Assembly (NCBI RefSeq): GCF_902806685.2
Contig: NC_048541.1
Location: forward strand, 1,919,465 to 1,983,464
Direction of reading: 5' to 3'
DNA from: Maniola hyperantus
Taxonomy: Eukaryota; Arthropoda; Insecta; Lepidoptera; Nymphalidae
DNA: 64,000 bases
Shown: positions 52,270-61,919 of the stretch, piece by piece
Position numbering within the stretch: the first letter of the stretch is position 1
How the letters are laid out: every line of letters starts with the position of its first letter
The notes under the pieces: generated by a model
Databases searched by the model: none
What the model was told of the DNA's origin: nothing
The model's input: the letters and a program-made list of their open reading frames with translations, nothing else
Made by a program: the position numbers and the translations under genes

Positions 52270-52419
52270 TTATGAGGACGCTTTGGTCTTCAACAGCAAT
52301 ACGGGCCAGTACAGCGTGACGAAGAGGAGGAATAGTGCAGGGAATACCACCCTGGATAGTTTGTCGATTTCCCGCCATAACACTCTCTCTTGACCGGTGT
52401 CTGCATCGACCCAAGCCAC
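52270..52419 (-). CDS. Chloride channel subunit, exon F (TM4, stop)
   Basis: Begins VAWVDADTGQERVLWREIDK then LSRVVFPALFLLFVTLYWPV, the pre-TM4 helix and TM4, and ends LLLKTKASS with TAA at 52272-52270. The LWREIDKLSRVVFP block is typical of Cys-loop chloride channels. Acceptor TTTTTAG. An RTE-like LINE tail abuts the stop on the 3' side (about 52222-52262). Confidence 0.92.
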   Translation of the reverse strand: MAWVDADTGQERVLWREIDKLSRVVFPALFLLFVTLYWPVLLLKTKASS

Positions 52420-55400
52420 CTAAAAACGAATAAAGAAACCAGTTAGCAGATAAATTGTGAAAGGAGACCCGTAGGGCGATTGTCTAAAACCTGCATCAAT
52501 CATTATTACAATCTCAATTGTTCTGATTGGCTGAATTTGTGCGATTCTTGTTGCAACAATGCATTATGGCCAACAGTGAGCGAGCATTAACCAATCAGAG
52601 ATGATTGCGATCGTGACATTGCAGCTGTCAAACAACCGCGGTAGGGCCACCGTGCTCGATACTTATAGGTGCGACAAGGCACTTGAATCACATTGACAGG
52701 ACGGCGATGTTGGATAACAAAGGCTTAGAATATTCAAACAAGAACAAACGGGACACTTGACGGCAACGTTAGTTCCGATTTTCGCCACACGTAAAGATAG
52801 TTGTCGCATTGTAGCCGGCGGCGATGTGTTGAAATGATGATGATGCTGATAATATCTATATATAAAAGCTGATTGATTGACTGACTGACTGATCTATCAA
52901 CGTACAGCTTAAATTGCTGGACGGATTGGGCTGAAATTTGGCATGTAGAATGCAAATAGCTATTAAATATGACTTATCCGCTAAGAAAGGATTTTTAAAC
53001 TGACGCGGTAAAATACGGGTTTTTTGTTTAATTCTAACGGGTTCGAAATTTGTGTAGTCCACGTGGACGAAGTCGTGGGTATAAGCTAGTTTTATTGCAT
53101 AAATAAGCGTTACTTAATAAAATTGCGGGCTTATAGGTCACACAAATATTTTTCTTTCTTTCTTCTTTCAATGTGTAATGGAGCCATAAAGTAAATAATA
53201 AGTATTCAAAAAAACTTAAGAAATCGATTTTCTTGGAAAAATAACATTGTTGTAGATTGGAATACTTTTATCCAGCACGTGACTCAGCCAAGGGAAAAAA
53301 TTGTACAAAGAGATAAATTAAATTGCTCACGAGATCTTAAATCTAAGAGCAAACACGTGTTTGAAAAGGAACACGGTAATACAATTTTAATCTACCCACT
53401 TCAATGTCTTACAAATTAAAGTAGTACTCCATTTCAATTAGCTATTATCATCATCATCATCTCACTCACTACAAAACACGGGTCTCTTGATGATGAGAAG
53501 GGGTTTTGGTTATATAGTCTACAACGCTGGCCAAGTGCGGATTGGCAGACTTCACACACCTTTGAAAACATTATGGAGAACTCTCAGACATGCAGGTTTC
53601 CTCACGATGTTTTCCTTCACCGTTTAAACAAGTGATATTTAATTACTGAAAACGCACATAACTCTGAAAAGTTAAAGGTGCGTGTCCGGGAACGAACCCT
53701 GACCTCCGATTAGAAAACGGACATCCTAACCACTCGGCTATCACAGCTGCTTATGTAATATTTTGCTCTAGAACTACCTCGTTGGTCTAATGGCTAGCAA
53801 GTTTGACTGCAAACAATGAGGTCCTGGATTCGATTCCCGGGTCGGGCCAAAAAAATGGTTAGGTATTGGATTTTTCTGTTAAGAAGTTCTCAATACCTAC
53901 CTATTAACCCGGAGATAGGAAACTTCCTTATTCTGCGCTCCGCCAACCCCCTGATACTTCATCATCATCAATCGATAGACGTCCACTGCTGGACGTGCTT
54001 CCACATGCCATGGTCTTGCGCCGCCTGAATCCAGCGGCTTCCTGCGACTCGTCTAATGTCGTCCATCTACCTAGTGGGATGTCTTCCAACACTGGGTCTT
54101 CCGGTGCGAGGTCACCATTCCAGCACCTTGAGGCCCCAGCGTCTATCGATACCCTGATACTTACTAGTACCTAATCAGTTGTCCGCACATGTGATGGAGG
54201 GGCACCTGGGGCCAGATGAACCTCAAACATTATTCAGGGGGAGATATAAACAAAATCATCCACTTTTCGACTGCTCATGCTTTTTCGAAATCTGAACAGA
54301 GTGCTTACTTGTAATATGCTCTGTCGCCTCTCAACACCGATCATATGCGACGGAGGGGCACCTGGGGCCGGATGGACTACAGGCGTCGTCGCGGGGGGAG
54401 ACGTGGGCGACGTGAGATCAACTTTTCTACACCGCACCCCACTCCCCTCCCATGCAGCCACAGTGCCACAGGAACCTTTTTCACCATTCAGACGCTGCAA
54501 AAAGAAAGGGTAACTTCATGAAAGATGATGTCAAAATGATGTACAGGATGTAACCAGAACTCTAGCAAAACTTAGCGTTATTGTTATACTACCTAAACAC
54601 AATACCAGTAACCATTTTTGCCTCATTTTGTAGTTTTAGTATTTCAAAGTAGGCATCCGCTAAGCAAGGATTTTTGAAAATTCAACCCCTAAGGGGGTAA
54701 AATAGGGGTTCAAAATTTGTATAGTCCACGCCTCACTCCACGCGGACGAAGTCGCGGACATATGCTAGTGTTTGGATATAGGTGGTAGCCACGGCTAAAG
54801 TCTCGCACTAGACCAGAACTGAGCCAATTTAGAAATCACTCAATTTCAACAGTCGAGAATCGAACCCAGAATCTCCCACTCATAAGTCCACAGCGCTCAC
54901 CTCTGCGTTGCAAAAAAGTCGTCAAAAACGAGGAAGCTTGTTAGACTTCGAATATCCTTTTAAAAGTTTCAAACATTTTTACCGGAATTTCGAGTTTTGC
55001 AATAGTTTAAGATATTCGATGTGACAGCATTTCAAGTTTCGCAAGCTTACGGCAGCATACGACTAACTATCGGCGATTTTCTCCCTCAAGAAACGCACAA
55101 TAAATGTACATTCCGTGTAAACGAAAGAGATGCATATAAAAATTGCTCTCTGACTGTTCACACTGCCGGCGACGACTCGCTTCACTAGTTTTGTCGCCGA
55201 GCGACGTGCTTTTAAAAAATAAACTCGCTCAGCGATACTCGCTCGCTTGAACACGACGTGTTACGCGCCAGCAGGTTTGTACAGGACTGAGCGACCGCGG
55301 ACGAATGGCGCGAGGAATCGCTCATCGCACTTGCACACTCGCTTATAGCCCGGCGACAAAACTATCGAAACTACACACTCACTTCCCGCTGATCGCCAAC

Positions 55401-58400
55401 TCGTTTAAGTTTCTAGTTCTATTCGTTTCTCGTTCATCGTCGGCGGTCGGACCACTGCCTTACGCTATAAGGTTAAGTGACTTCTAAGGGCTGATGCATA
55501 CAGACGGAATGAAGGTGACACAATTGTTTTTGAGAGTAACAACTTAGTTTTATGTACTCTGATATTATCATCATCATGATCAACCAAGCGCCGGCTCACT
55601 ACATGGCACGGGTCTAATCTCAGAGAGAAGGATTTTGGCCAGTCTACCACGCTGATGTACCATGTGCGGATTGGTAGACTTCACACACCTTTGAGAGCAT
55701 TATGGAGAACTCTCAGGCATGCAGGTTTCCACACGATGTTTTCCTTCACCGTTAAAGAAAATGATATTAAAATGCACATAACTTGGAGATCGAACACCCG
55801 ACTTCCGATTAGAAGGCGGACCTCCTAACCACTAGGCTATCACAGCTTGTTTTAATGGTTTATAGTTATATTGGATTATTTTTAAAGGGTCTGCTGGGGT
55901 TTAAGATCTGGGTAGGTACTTTATCTTCATAAAGCTTTGTGTGCCCAAGCTTAGACTGTTCTATAATGGCTGAAATTAATAATAATCAATCTGTCCGTAA
56001 TCTATCGTTAATAACAACGTTGCTAAGTAACATTACGACAGATTATAGATTATAGAAGACTGATATTAATTTCAGCCATATCATCTGAGACAACGGTAAC
56101 AAGCTCTAACTATTACCGCATTATTATATTATAATAAAGTTAATTCCTGTAACAATGATCCTTGAAGAAATGCCTATAATTAACTGCTGTTACGAGAAAT
56201 CTCATCAAAATATACCTAAGCTACTAAGCCAATCATCATCATCATGATCAACCCATCGCCGACTAACTGCAGAACACGGGTCTCCTCTCAGAGTGAGAAG
56301 GGTTTTGGCCATAGTCTACCACGCTGGCCATATGCGGATTGGTAGACTTCACACACCTTTGAGACCATTATGGAGAACTCTCAGGCATGCATGTTTCCTA
56401 ACGATGTTTTCCTGCACCGTTAAAGCAAGTGATATTTAATTACTTAAAACGCACATGTATAATTCCTAAAAGTAAGAGGTGCGTGCCCGGGATCGAACCC
56501 CCGACCTCCGATTAGAAGGCGGACGTCCTAACCACTAGGCTCTCACAGCTTACTTACTATAATGTCAATAAATTTCACCCGACGAAGTCAGCTAACTGTT
56601 AACATAACGATAGCACGATACAACCTAAATCCACGCGGAAGAATTCGTCGAAATATCATCTACTTGATATTCAAAAATCATCTAGTATTTATTTAGAATG
56701 AATAATTCATCTTAATTCTTACCACTGGTATGATTCTCGGTAAAGAGTCCTGGGTTTTAGATTTATTCATCTGATATTGCTTGTCTAAAACTTTCACTAC
56801 CACGAACTCTCCGAGGGCTGCGAAGACGAACATCATGCATCCAGCCATCCAGAGGTCTAGGGCCTGAAAATTGCGAATATACTTAATATTTGGAGTGTTT
56901 GGTCAAAAATATTAAGAGTTTTCTTCTACAAAAGTATGACGCGTTTTGAGTTTAGTATTATCATTTCATACAAATTAAAACAAAATCTCCAGACTTTTAT
57001 ATTCAAGACAAAGAAATATCCCGCTGAGCTTTCAGCTCAGAAGTGGGATTCCGGGAAGGTAGCTGTGTTATCATCCCGGTTAAGGACTATGCCCAAACAT
57101 AAAAAGGTGAAGTAAGTACTTTTTTAAATTGATTTCTGACTAGATGATAAGGATGACGATACAATATTTCGAAATGGTTTTTCTACAACAAAGATTTAAT
57201 GAATATAGAATAACTAGTTTATTTCCGCGACTTCATCCGCTGGATTACACAAATTTCAAACCCCTATTTTACACCCTTAGGGGTAGAATTTTTAAAAATC
57301 CTTTCTTAGCGGATGTCGACGTCATAACAGCTATCCTATCTGCATGCCAAACGAGATGGACAAAATTTGCCTTAGGCTGAACAAATATAAAGGTATTATA
57401 ATAAATTCAGATAAAATATACAATGAATTTTGAATAACTATTTACATTTAAAAGCAGTCGCTGAAAAAAATTGAAAAAATTAAGAATTTAAATCGATTTG
57501 GTCCAAGATTTTTCGTTTTTTTACTTTATGGCCCTGGATGGAAGTATTTTTATGCATAATATCACAAACTTAATGCCACGACTGCAAAACAACATATGAT
57601 TTTTTTTTTCCTTAAAATAGTAGATTTTTACTATTAAATGGAACATATATCATCTCTCTACATTCTGAGGCACGCGTCCATACAATTTTTGTCCATCTCC
57701 TTTCAGACTGATCCGTCCAGTAGGTAGTTTGAACTGTACAGTCAGTCAGTCTGTCAGTCAGTCAGCCAGCTTTTCATTTTATATATTTAGGTAGATACCT
57801 TAACATAAGCAACCGGTGGTATATCAGCTCTCAATCCCGTGAACATGGTGACCAGGGTCAGCATGCAAGTGACCAGGAGTGTCACTCGACCAGGGATCGC
57901 GTCAAGGTCCAGCCAGAAACTGAACCAGGACAACATGACCACTAAGGAGGATGGCGCGAACGTTTGTATCAGATGGTGACCGATTTGACGCTCAAATCTG
58001 AAGTACACCACTAACCTTGAGAAGTTACCTGGAAATTGCAATTTTTAAAATAATGAAAGGCGCTTTATAGCTAGTGGTTAAAGTTATCTACCTTCTATTC
58101 GAGAGGTCAGGGGTTCGATCCCGTATGCGCCTCTAACTTAAGATCGTCCTAACCACTAGGCTATCACAGCGATTAAATATCACTTAGGTACAGAGGCGTC
58201 TTACCTATGGTGCAGGGTGTGCGGCGCACACGGGCGCCGGGTCTAAGGGGGCGCCGAGCGCCCTCTAATGCGACACCTCCAAATATGCGTCGATGCCGGC
58301 GCTCTCAAAGACCCTGCGCTCGTGTTATAGCCGACGCCGTCATCATTTAAAATTGCACCATTTGCATCCGAATTTCCGTTTGAAAATATAACTGTTAGTA

Positions 58401-61400
58401 AGTATTCCATTTTGACCCTGCTCCTATTAGACTAAAGGGCGCCAGGGTACTGGTTGCACACGGGCGCCACAAGGGCTAGAGACGCCTCTGTTTAGGTACC
58501 TATACTCTAACGGTGACGAAAAACATTGTGGGAAAACTTACATGCCCGAGAGTTCTCCTTGATGTTCTCAAAGGTCTGTGAAGTCAGATAATACGCACTT
58601 GGTCAACGTGGCGGTATATAGCCGAAACTCTGGGCATTCTGAGGGGAGACCAGCCGGCGACGCGAGATAACCTAGGTACCTATAAACCTGCTTCGATGAT
58701 CTACTTAGTTAAAATTTCGGCAGGCTCCTCCAGACGGGTTGCAGCGCTATATTGGTGCTAAAAGACTTTGGTATAGTAGTGTCTTATGATTTTATTAGAA
58801 ATCTTGGAAATCTCGTAATAAAATCAAAAAGTTCGAGCTTCTAAGAAAAGTAGATTTATTTTATGATTAGTACAACTTTATTCTTTCTATGAATGAGAAC
58901 TACAGGTACAACTTAGAGGTTTGATGTTATGGCTGATTTCAGAACGATATTTTATAGGTTATAAATTGTACGTGGGTACCTAATAAATTGTAAATCTGTT
59001 AAATTTTAAACTCTCGTAGATGCTTTTGTATAGTTATATAATTAGTTAGAAAATAAACCTCTAATAAAATAGATGGATTTCAGTTAGACGTGTTTGTATC
59101 AAATTTTGTCACACATCGAGTCTATCGCCCTGTGACATATCTTGAATAGACAATAGCAATAAATTGTGTCGACAGGACCTAATTACTTCGTACAGACTTC
59201 GCTCCGGACACATTCCGTTGAACAAATTTGCATTTCTACTTAAAAAAGTACCTTCACCTATTTGTCCAGACTGTCCAGGCGCAAGGGAAGATTATTTATT
59301 ATTTATAAGATGTGTATCATAATAATATATTGACGGAATGTGTCCGGAGTGATGTGCTGGACAGGACGCTGGGAAATGTTAATATTATTTTGGCAAACCC
59401 GACGTCCGAACCTGCAAAAAGTATGTATAAGATGGTCCGTAATAACATAAGTCGTAGAAATAATTAGTAAATAAGTAGTATTTAGATCTAGATTTAAGTG
59501 TCTGAATAATTTTTTGTAAACTTACGAGAGCCACATAGTCACATTAGTGACTCAGCTCTTTAAAAGAGAATAAAAAGAAAAAAAATCGAGTCTATCGCCG
59601 CGATTCCGTTAGTACTATAATAATATCTTCTGTGGCGACTCTCTCGTCTGTGGAGATGGCGGCTTACCATCTTTGTCAATCATATAGCCGTTCGTCTCTT
59701 CTAACCGCAACGGCTCGCCGATGTGATATTGCAGTAATTTCAGTTCAGGGTTTATGGTGACGCCGGCTTCGTTCCAGCGAAACCTTACTTTTTGATTGCT
59801 GTAGGAAACTGAAAAAAACAAATAAAACATACATTCATTAGTTAACAGACCATGGGTAAGGTTGCCTGGTAGAGATCGCTAATTAGCGATAAGGCCGCCT
59901 TTTGTATCTTCCTTCTGTCTGTGTTTTTTATTCTTTAATGTAATCCTTCTTGTGGTTGTGCAAATAAAGTGTATTTATTATTATTATTATTACTTTTTCT
60001 TGTTCCCATTAGATATTATGTAGAACGCCCTTCCGGCATCATTTTTAGGGTTCCGTACCTCAAAAGGAAAGACGGAACCTTTACAGGATCACTTTATTGT
60101 GTGTCTGTCTGTCTGTCGGTCTGTCAAGAAACCTACAAGGTACTTCCCGTTGACCTAGAATCATGAAAGACAGGTAGGTAGGTCTTATAGCAGACATTCG
60201 GGGAAAAATCTGAACCCGTGAATTTGTAGTTACATCACACATAAAAATTAAATTGTTGTCATGAACTAAAAATTAGTATTTTCAATTTTCGAAGTAAGAT
60301 AACTATGTCAAGTGGTGTATCATATGAAAGGACTTCACCTTTACATTCTAAAACAGATTTTTATTTATTTTTATGAATCATAGTTTTTGAATTATCGTGC
60401 AAAATGTCGGAAAAATACGACTGTAGTATGGAACCCTCGTTGCGCGAGTCTGACTCGCACTTGGCCGGTTTTTATTCTCCAATTTTAATATGGTTAGGAA
60501 ATACCTCTCTAGCGTGCTCCATCTTAGGCTGCATCATCACTTGCCGACAAGTCTGATTGATTAGAAGCGCTAGTCTTAAGTAACCTATCAACTTAAACTT
60601 AACGTTAAGTTAACGTTAGCATAAATCTGTCATTTAGTACCTATAGATATGTCGAGTCATAATGTTTTCCTATAACTGGTCGAATGCAAAAAAGATGTCA
60701 TCATGTCTTCAGGGGTGTCAATCTTCTATAAGGGTTCCGTATTTCCTTTTGAGGTACGGAACCCTAAAAAGTAAAAAGAAAATTCATACGACGACTTTGA
60801 TAAATGATGAGATAAAATTATGGAGGAACCTCTTTGTATTCCCTTTGTCTCCAACAAATCTTCCTCTTACATAATAAAATTTTATTATGCCACAGTCTAA
60901 AGACACTGAAATTTTTACAGATTGTGTATTTCTATTGCCACTATAACAACAAACAATAAAAATTTCAAAATGCCCGCCATGCTAGTAAAAAAAAGTTTTA
61001 TTTGTGCTAAATTGTATTTTTTTTAAATTAATTTTTAATTTAGATACAAGTTAGCCCTTGACTGCAATCTCACCTGATGGTAAGTGACGATGCAGTCTAA
61101 GGTGGGAGCGGAAGGAGTATGGCAGTTTTTATTAAACCCTTTGGTTTTGGAAACCTTTGGTTTCTACACGGCATCGTACCGGAACGCTAAATCGCTTGGC
61201 GGCACGGCTTTGCCGGTAGTTTGGTGCTAGGGTGGTAACTAGCCACGGCCGAGGCCTCCCACCAGACCAGACCAGAAATTTAGAAATTATAAAATTCCAA
61301 ATCCCTGCCAGGAATCGAACCCGGGACCTCCCTCTAATAAGACCACAGCGCTTACCACTGCGCCAGGGAGGTTGTCAGGTTTTATTTGAATTATACTACT

Positions 61401-61673
61401 ACTGGATACTGGGTTACTATCACTGGTATCACGACAATGATACCGCAGTATTTCCGCGAACTTTAAGGAGTTAAATCACTGTATGGTATTTCTTACACTG
61501 TGATAAGCTTAACTTACAGCTCTCAATGTAAATGGGACACGACTGTATGTCCATGGGATAGAGTTGAAATTCCATCTGGCAAGCGATGATGGCGTGCATC
61601 CGTGCCGCGTACCGTACCGTCTGGTTCCGGTACAATGTTACTGAAGAAAACTTGTGCGTCAACTCCGCGATCT
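52270..61673 (-). CDS. Cys-loop ligand-gated chloride channel subunit (insect pHCl-2/CG6927/CG7589-like), 3' part, 6 exons
   Basis: Subunit of a pentameric ligand-gated ion channel of the Cys-loop superfamily. The Drosophila relatives in this insect group include chloride channels gated by pH or zinc in gut and Malpighian tubule epithelia. Six exons (61518-61673, 59668-59808, 57799-58028, 56723-56863, 54309-54494, 52270-52419) join in frame to 333 residues plus stop, all GT-AG. Cysteines at partial residues 31 and 45 bracket 13 residues (C-QMEFQLYPMDIQS-C), the defining loop. TM1 is in SLVVMLSWFSFWLDLDAIPG, TM2 in RVTLLVTCMLTLVTMFTGL, TM3 in WMAGCMMFVFAALGEFVVVK and TM4 in VVFPALFLLFVTLYWPVLLL. 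The TM3-TM4 loop is short and Pro/Thr-rich. The arginine at the mouth of TM2 fits an anion-selective pore. The signal peptide and most of the ligand-binding domain are missing, encoded beyond the right edge or in exons I did not recognise. Family assignment is firm; subgroup and ligand are inference. Confidence 0.88.
52471..52650. mobile_element. Half copy of the 17.4-kb fold-back element
   Basis: GTAGGGCGATTGTCTAAAAC to CATTGCAGCTGTCAAACAA, then a remnant CGGTAGGGCCACC. Only one arm is present. It starts 52 bp upstream of the acceptor of the last channel exon. Confidence 0.85.
52853..53092 (+). mobile_element. Second Helitron-like family, full length
   Basis: TATCTATATATAAAAGCTGA to GTCGTGGGTATAAGCTAGT. 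In the last channel intron. Confidence 0.7.
53447..53747 (-). mobile_element. tRNA-headed SINE, same family
   Basis: Full-length copy with several substitutions (CTGTGATAGCCGAGTGGTTA head). In the intron between channel exons E and F. Confidence 0.8.
53770..53945 (+). mobile_element. tRNA-headed SINE, CCTCGTTGGTCTAATGG family
   Basis: Head with A box GGTCTAATGGCTAGC and B box GGATTCGATTCCC, then a 100-base body. It is not an intact tRNA gene because the acceptor stem does not pair. Confidence 0.7.
53958..54156 (-). mobile_element. RTE LINE 3' fragment in channel intron
   Basis: Minus strand, from TCATCATCATCAATCGATAG to CCAGCGTCTATCG. A 20-base deletion removes the sequence between CTGCTGGAC and GTGCTTCCAC. 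Confidence 0.75.
54309..54494 (-). CDS. Chloride channel subunit, exon E (TM3-TM4 cytoplasmic loop)
   Basis: Codes for RLNGEKGSCGTVAAWEGSGV and a Pro/Thr/Ser-rich stretch (LTSPTSPPATTPVVHPAPG), ending ERRQSILQ. The EKGxCxTVAxWEG pattern resembles the loop of insect CG6927/CG7589-like subunits as I remember them. Acceptor TTTTTGCAG, donor CAA|GTAAGC. Exactly 62 codons, phase 0. Loss of this exon would keep frame, so it could be alternatively skipped, though nothing here shows that. Confidence 0.88.
54545..54645. mobile_element. TACAGGGTGTAACC-type MITE, fragment (inverted)
   Basis: GATGTAACCAGAACTCTAGC, AACTTAGCGTTATTGTTATA, CTACCTAAACACAATACC. It is followed by a Helitron-like fragment. Located 50 bp upstream of the acceptor of channel exon E. 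Confidence 0.6.
54650..54770 (+). mobile_element. Second Helitron-like family, 3' half
   Basis: GTAGGCATCCGCTAAGCAAG to TCGCGGACATATGCTAGTGT, with a small duplication around CCACGCCTCACTCCACGCGG. Confidence 0.65.
54781..54918 (-). mobile_element. SINE of the same family, decayed head fragment
   Basis: GGTAGCCACGGCTAAAGTCT and CGAGAATCGAACCCAGAATC. Many substitutions indicate an old copy. Confidence 0.65.
55020..55480. other. CpG-rich block of unknown origin in a channel intron
   Basis: Unlike its surroundings it is rich in CGA/TCG (CGGCGACGACTCGCTTCACT, GAGCGACCGCGGACGAATGG). TTTTGTCGCCGAGCG and CCGGCGACAAAACTAT are short inverted partners at 55189 and 55350, hinting at a fold-back element. 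The small frames in it are not supported as genes. Confidence 0.4.
55566..55847 (-). mobile_element. tRNA-headed SINE, same family
   Basis: Head CTGTGATAGCCTAGTGGTTA, internal 30-base deletion before TTATGTGCATTTT. In the channel intron between exons D and E. Confidence 0.8.
55955..56085. mobile_element. Short fold-back element in channel intron
   Basis: TTCTATAATGGCTGAAATTA and AATCTGTCCGTAATCTAT face ATAGATTATAGAAGAC and TTAATTTCAGCCAT with some disorder. About 130 bases. Confidence 0.55.
56232..56549 (-). mobile_element. tRNA-headed SINE, same family
   Basis: Full-length copy ending 174 bp from the 3' end of channel exon D. Confidence 0.85.
56723..56863 (-). CDS. Chloride channel subunit, exon D (TM3)
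   Basis: Begins ALDLWMAGCMMFVFAALGEF, a classic TM3, then VVVKVLDKQYQMNKSKTQDS and ends RIIPV. Acceptor TTTTCAG, donor GTG|GTAAGA. Phase 0 on both sides. Confidence 0.93.
57205..57792 (-). mobile_element. Second Helitron-like family split by a 350-bp insert
   Basis: The 3' half is at 57215-57356 (TAGTTTATTTCCGCGACTTC to CTGCATGCCAAACGAGATGG), and the remainder at 57700-57790 (GACTGATCCGTCCAGTAGGT to TTTTATATATTTAG). The insert begins and ends with GAGATGGACAAAATTTG-like inverted sequence (57353 and about 57700). The unit ends 6 to 9 bases from the donor of channel exon C. Confidence 0.6.
57799..58028 (-). CDS. Chloride channel subunit, exon C (TM1-TM2, pore)
   Basis: Begins NFSRLVVYFRFERQIGHH, the pre-TM1 segment, followed by TM1, the short loop WLDLDAIPGR and the pore-lining TM2, ending GLRADIPPVAYVK. 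The position usually occupied by P-A-R in anion channels reads P-G-R. Acceptor TTTCCAG, donor AAG|GTATCT. Confidence 0.93.
58062..58655 (+). mobile_element. SINE (CTAGTGGTTA head), disrupted, next to channel exon C
   Basis: Head GCTAGTGGTTAAAGTTATCT with B box GGGTTCGATCCC, then body (ATTAAATATCACTT ... ACATGCCCGAGAGTTCTCC). A 25-base inverted head piece (GTCCTAACCACTAGGCTATC) lies between them, and the hAT-like MITE splits the body. The head starts 34 bases upstream of the exon C acceptor. Confidence 0.7.
58191..58490. mobile_element. hAT-like MITE with 8-bp target duplication
   Basis: Ends CAGAGGCGTC and GACGCCTCTG, a CAGRGG-type hAT terminus. Inner arms GCACACGGGCGCC appear inverted near both ends. 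Flanks CTTAGGTA (58183-58190) and TTTAGGTA (58491-58498) match at 7 of 8 bases. Inserted in a SINE. Confidence 0.8.
59130..59584 (+). mobile_element. LINE 3' fragment flanked by a 15-bp target duplication
   Basis: A 455-base insert between two copies of ATCGAGTCTATCGCC (59115-59129, 59585-59599). It encodes RLRSGHIPLNKFAFLLKK then PICPDCPGAREDYLLFIRC, the His/Cys C-terminal region of I/R1/jockey-type ORF2 proteins, has a stop, a 3' UTR and an A-rich tail (AATAAAAAGAAAAAAA). Confidence 0.85.
59668..59808 (-). CDS. Chloride channel subunit, exon B (end of ligand-binding domain)
   Basis: Encodes SYSNQKVRFRWNEAGVTINP and ends NGYMIDKDG. This is the beta-strand 8-10 region of the extracellular domain. 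Unlike glycine-type receptors, it shows no second pair of loop-C cysteines. Acceptor TTTTTTCAG, donor G|GTAAGC. A LINE fragment lies 69 bp into the following intron. Confidence 0.9.
59850..59992 (+). mobile_element. LINE 3' UTR fragment ending in (ATT)n
   Basis: GGTTGCCTGGTAGAGATCGC then TAGCGATAAGGCCGCC and an (ATT)n tail at 59975-59992. This tail type is common in lepidopteran genomes. A related head is at 20245-20300. It begins about 40 bp upstream of the acceptor of channel exon B. Confidence 0.7.
60005..60560 (+). mobile_element. LINE 3' end split by a GGTTCCGTACC-type repeat
   Basis: GCCCTTCCGGCATCA at about 60028-60042 resumes at 60474 with TTCTCCAATTTTAATATGG and CCATCTTAGGCTGCATCATC, the order seen uninterrupted at 21648-21780. 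The insert is 60043-60473. Confidence 0.65.
60043..60473 (+). repeat. GGTTCCGTACC-type repeat inserted in a LINE tail
   Basis: TTTTAGGGTTCCGTACCTCA to GACTCGCACTTGGCCGGTTT. Full length, 430 bases. Confidence 0.75.
61029..61376 (-). mobile_element. SINE of the same family, full length
   Basis: TTAGATACAAGTTAGCCCTT to GCGCCAGGGAGGTTGTC. It contains a short internal duplication around CTTTGGTTT near 61135-61160. It ends about 140 bp from the 3' end of channel exon A. Confidence 0.85.
61518..61673 (-). CDS. Chloride channel subunit, exon A (Cys-loop)
   Basis: Starts after TTTCCAG with two bases of a split codon, then IAELTHKFSSVTLYRNQ and the Cys-loop (C at 61582 region to C at 61540 region, 13 residues between). 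N-glycosylation sequon NQT is visible. Ends IYIES plus one base before GTAAGT. Phase 1 at its 3' end agrees with exon B. It is the most 5' exon visible. Confidence 0.9.
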
Positions 61674-61919
61674 CTGGAAATTGTATTTATGAGTTAGACA
61701 GTTTCACATTGCGAATTATTTCTCTTTGTGTCGTGTTCCTCGTTGCTGAGGGTCGCGACCATTAGGCCTTGTATTTATCGTAATAAATACAAGGCTTAGT
61801 TGCGTGTCACAACTTACAAGACATACTTTGTTCCATAAAACAAAATATGTCTACAATGGTCTACAGTTACACGCGTCTTCAGAGACAGAAGTCACGCGAC
61901 GACGTTCGCCCAATATCAC

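Noticed and set aside
53770..53850. tRNA gene on the plus strand
   Set aside because: Good B box but poor cloverleaf, and it continues into a SINE-like body.
54234..54500. Low-complexity Pro/Thr ORF dismissed at first
   Set aside because: Reconsidered and accepted as channel exon E, because splice sites and phase fit on both sides. The rejection was withdrawn.
55305..55487. 60-codon ORF in the CpG-rich block
   Set aside because: No conserved pattern, and composition alone keeps frames open here.
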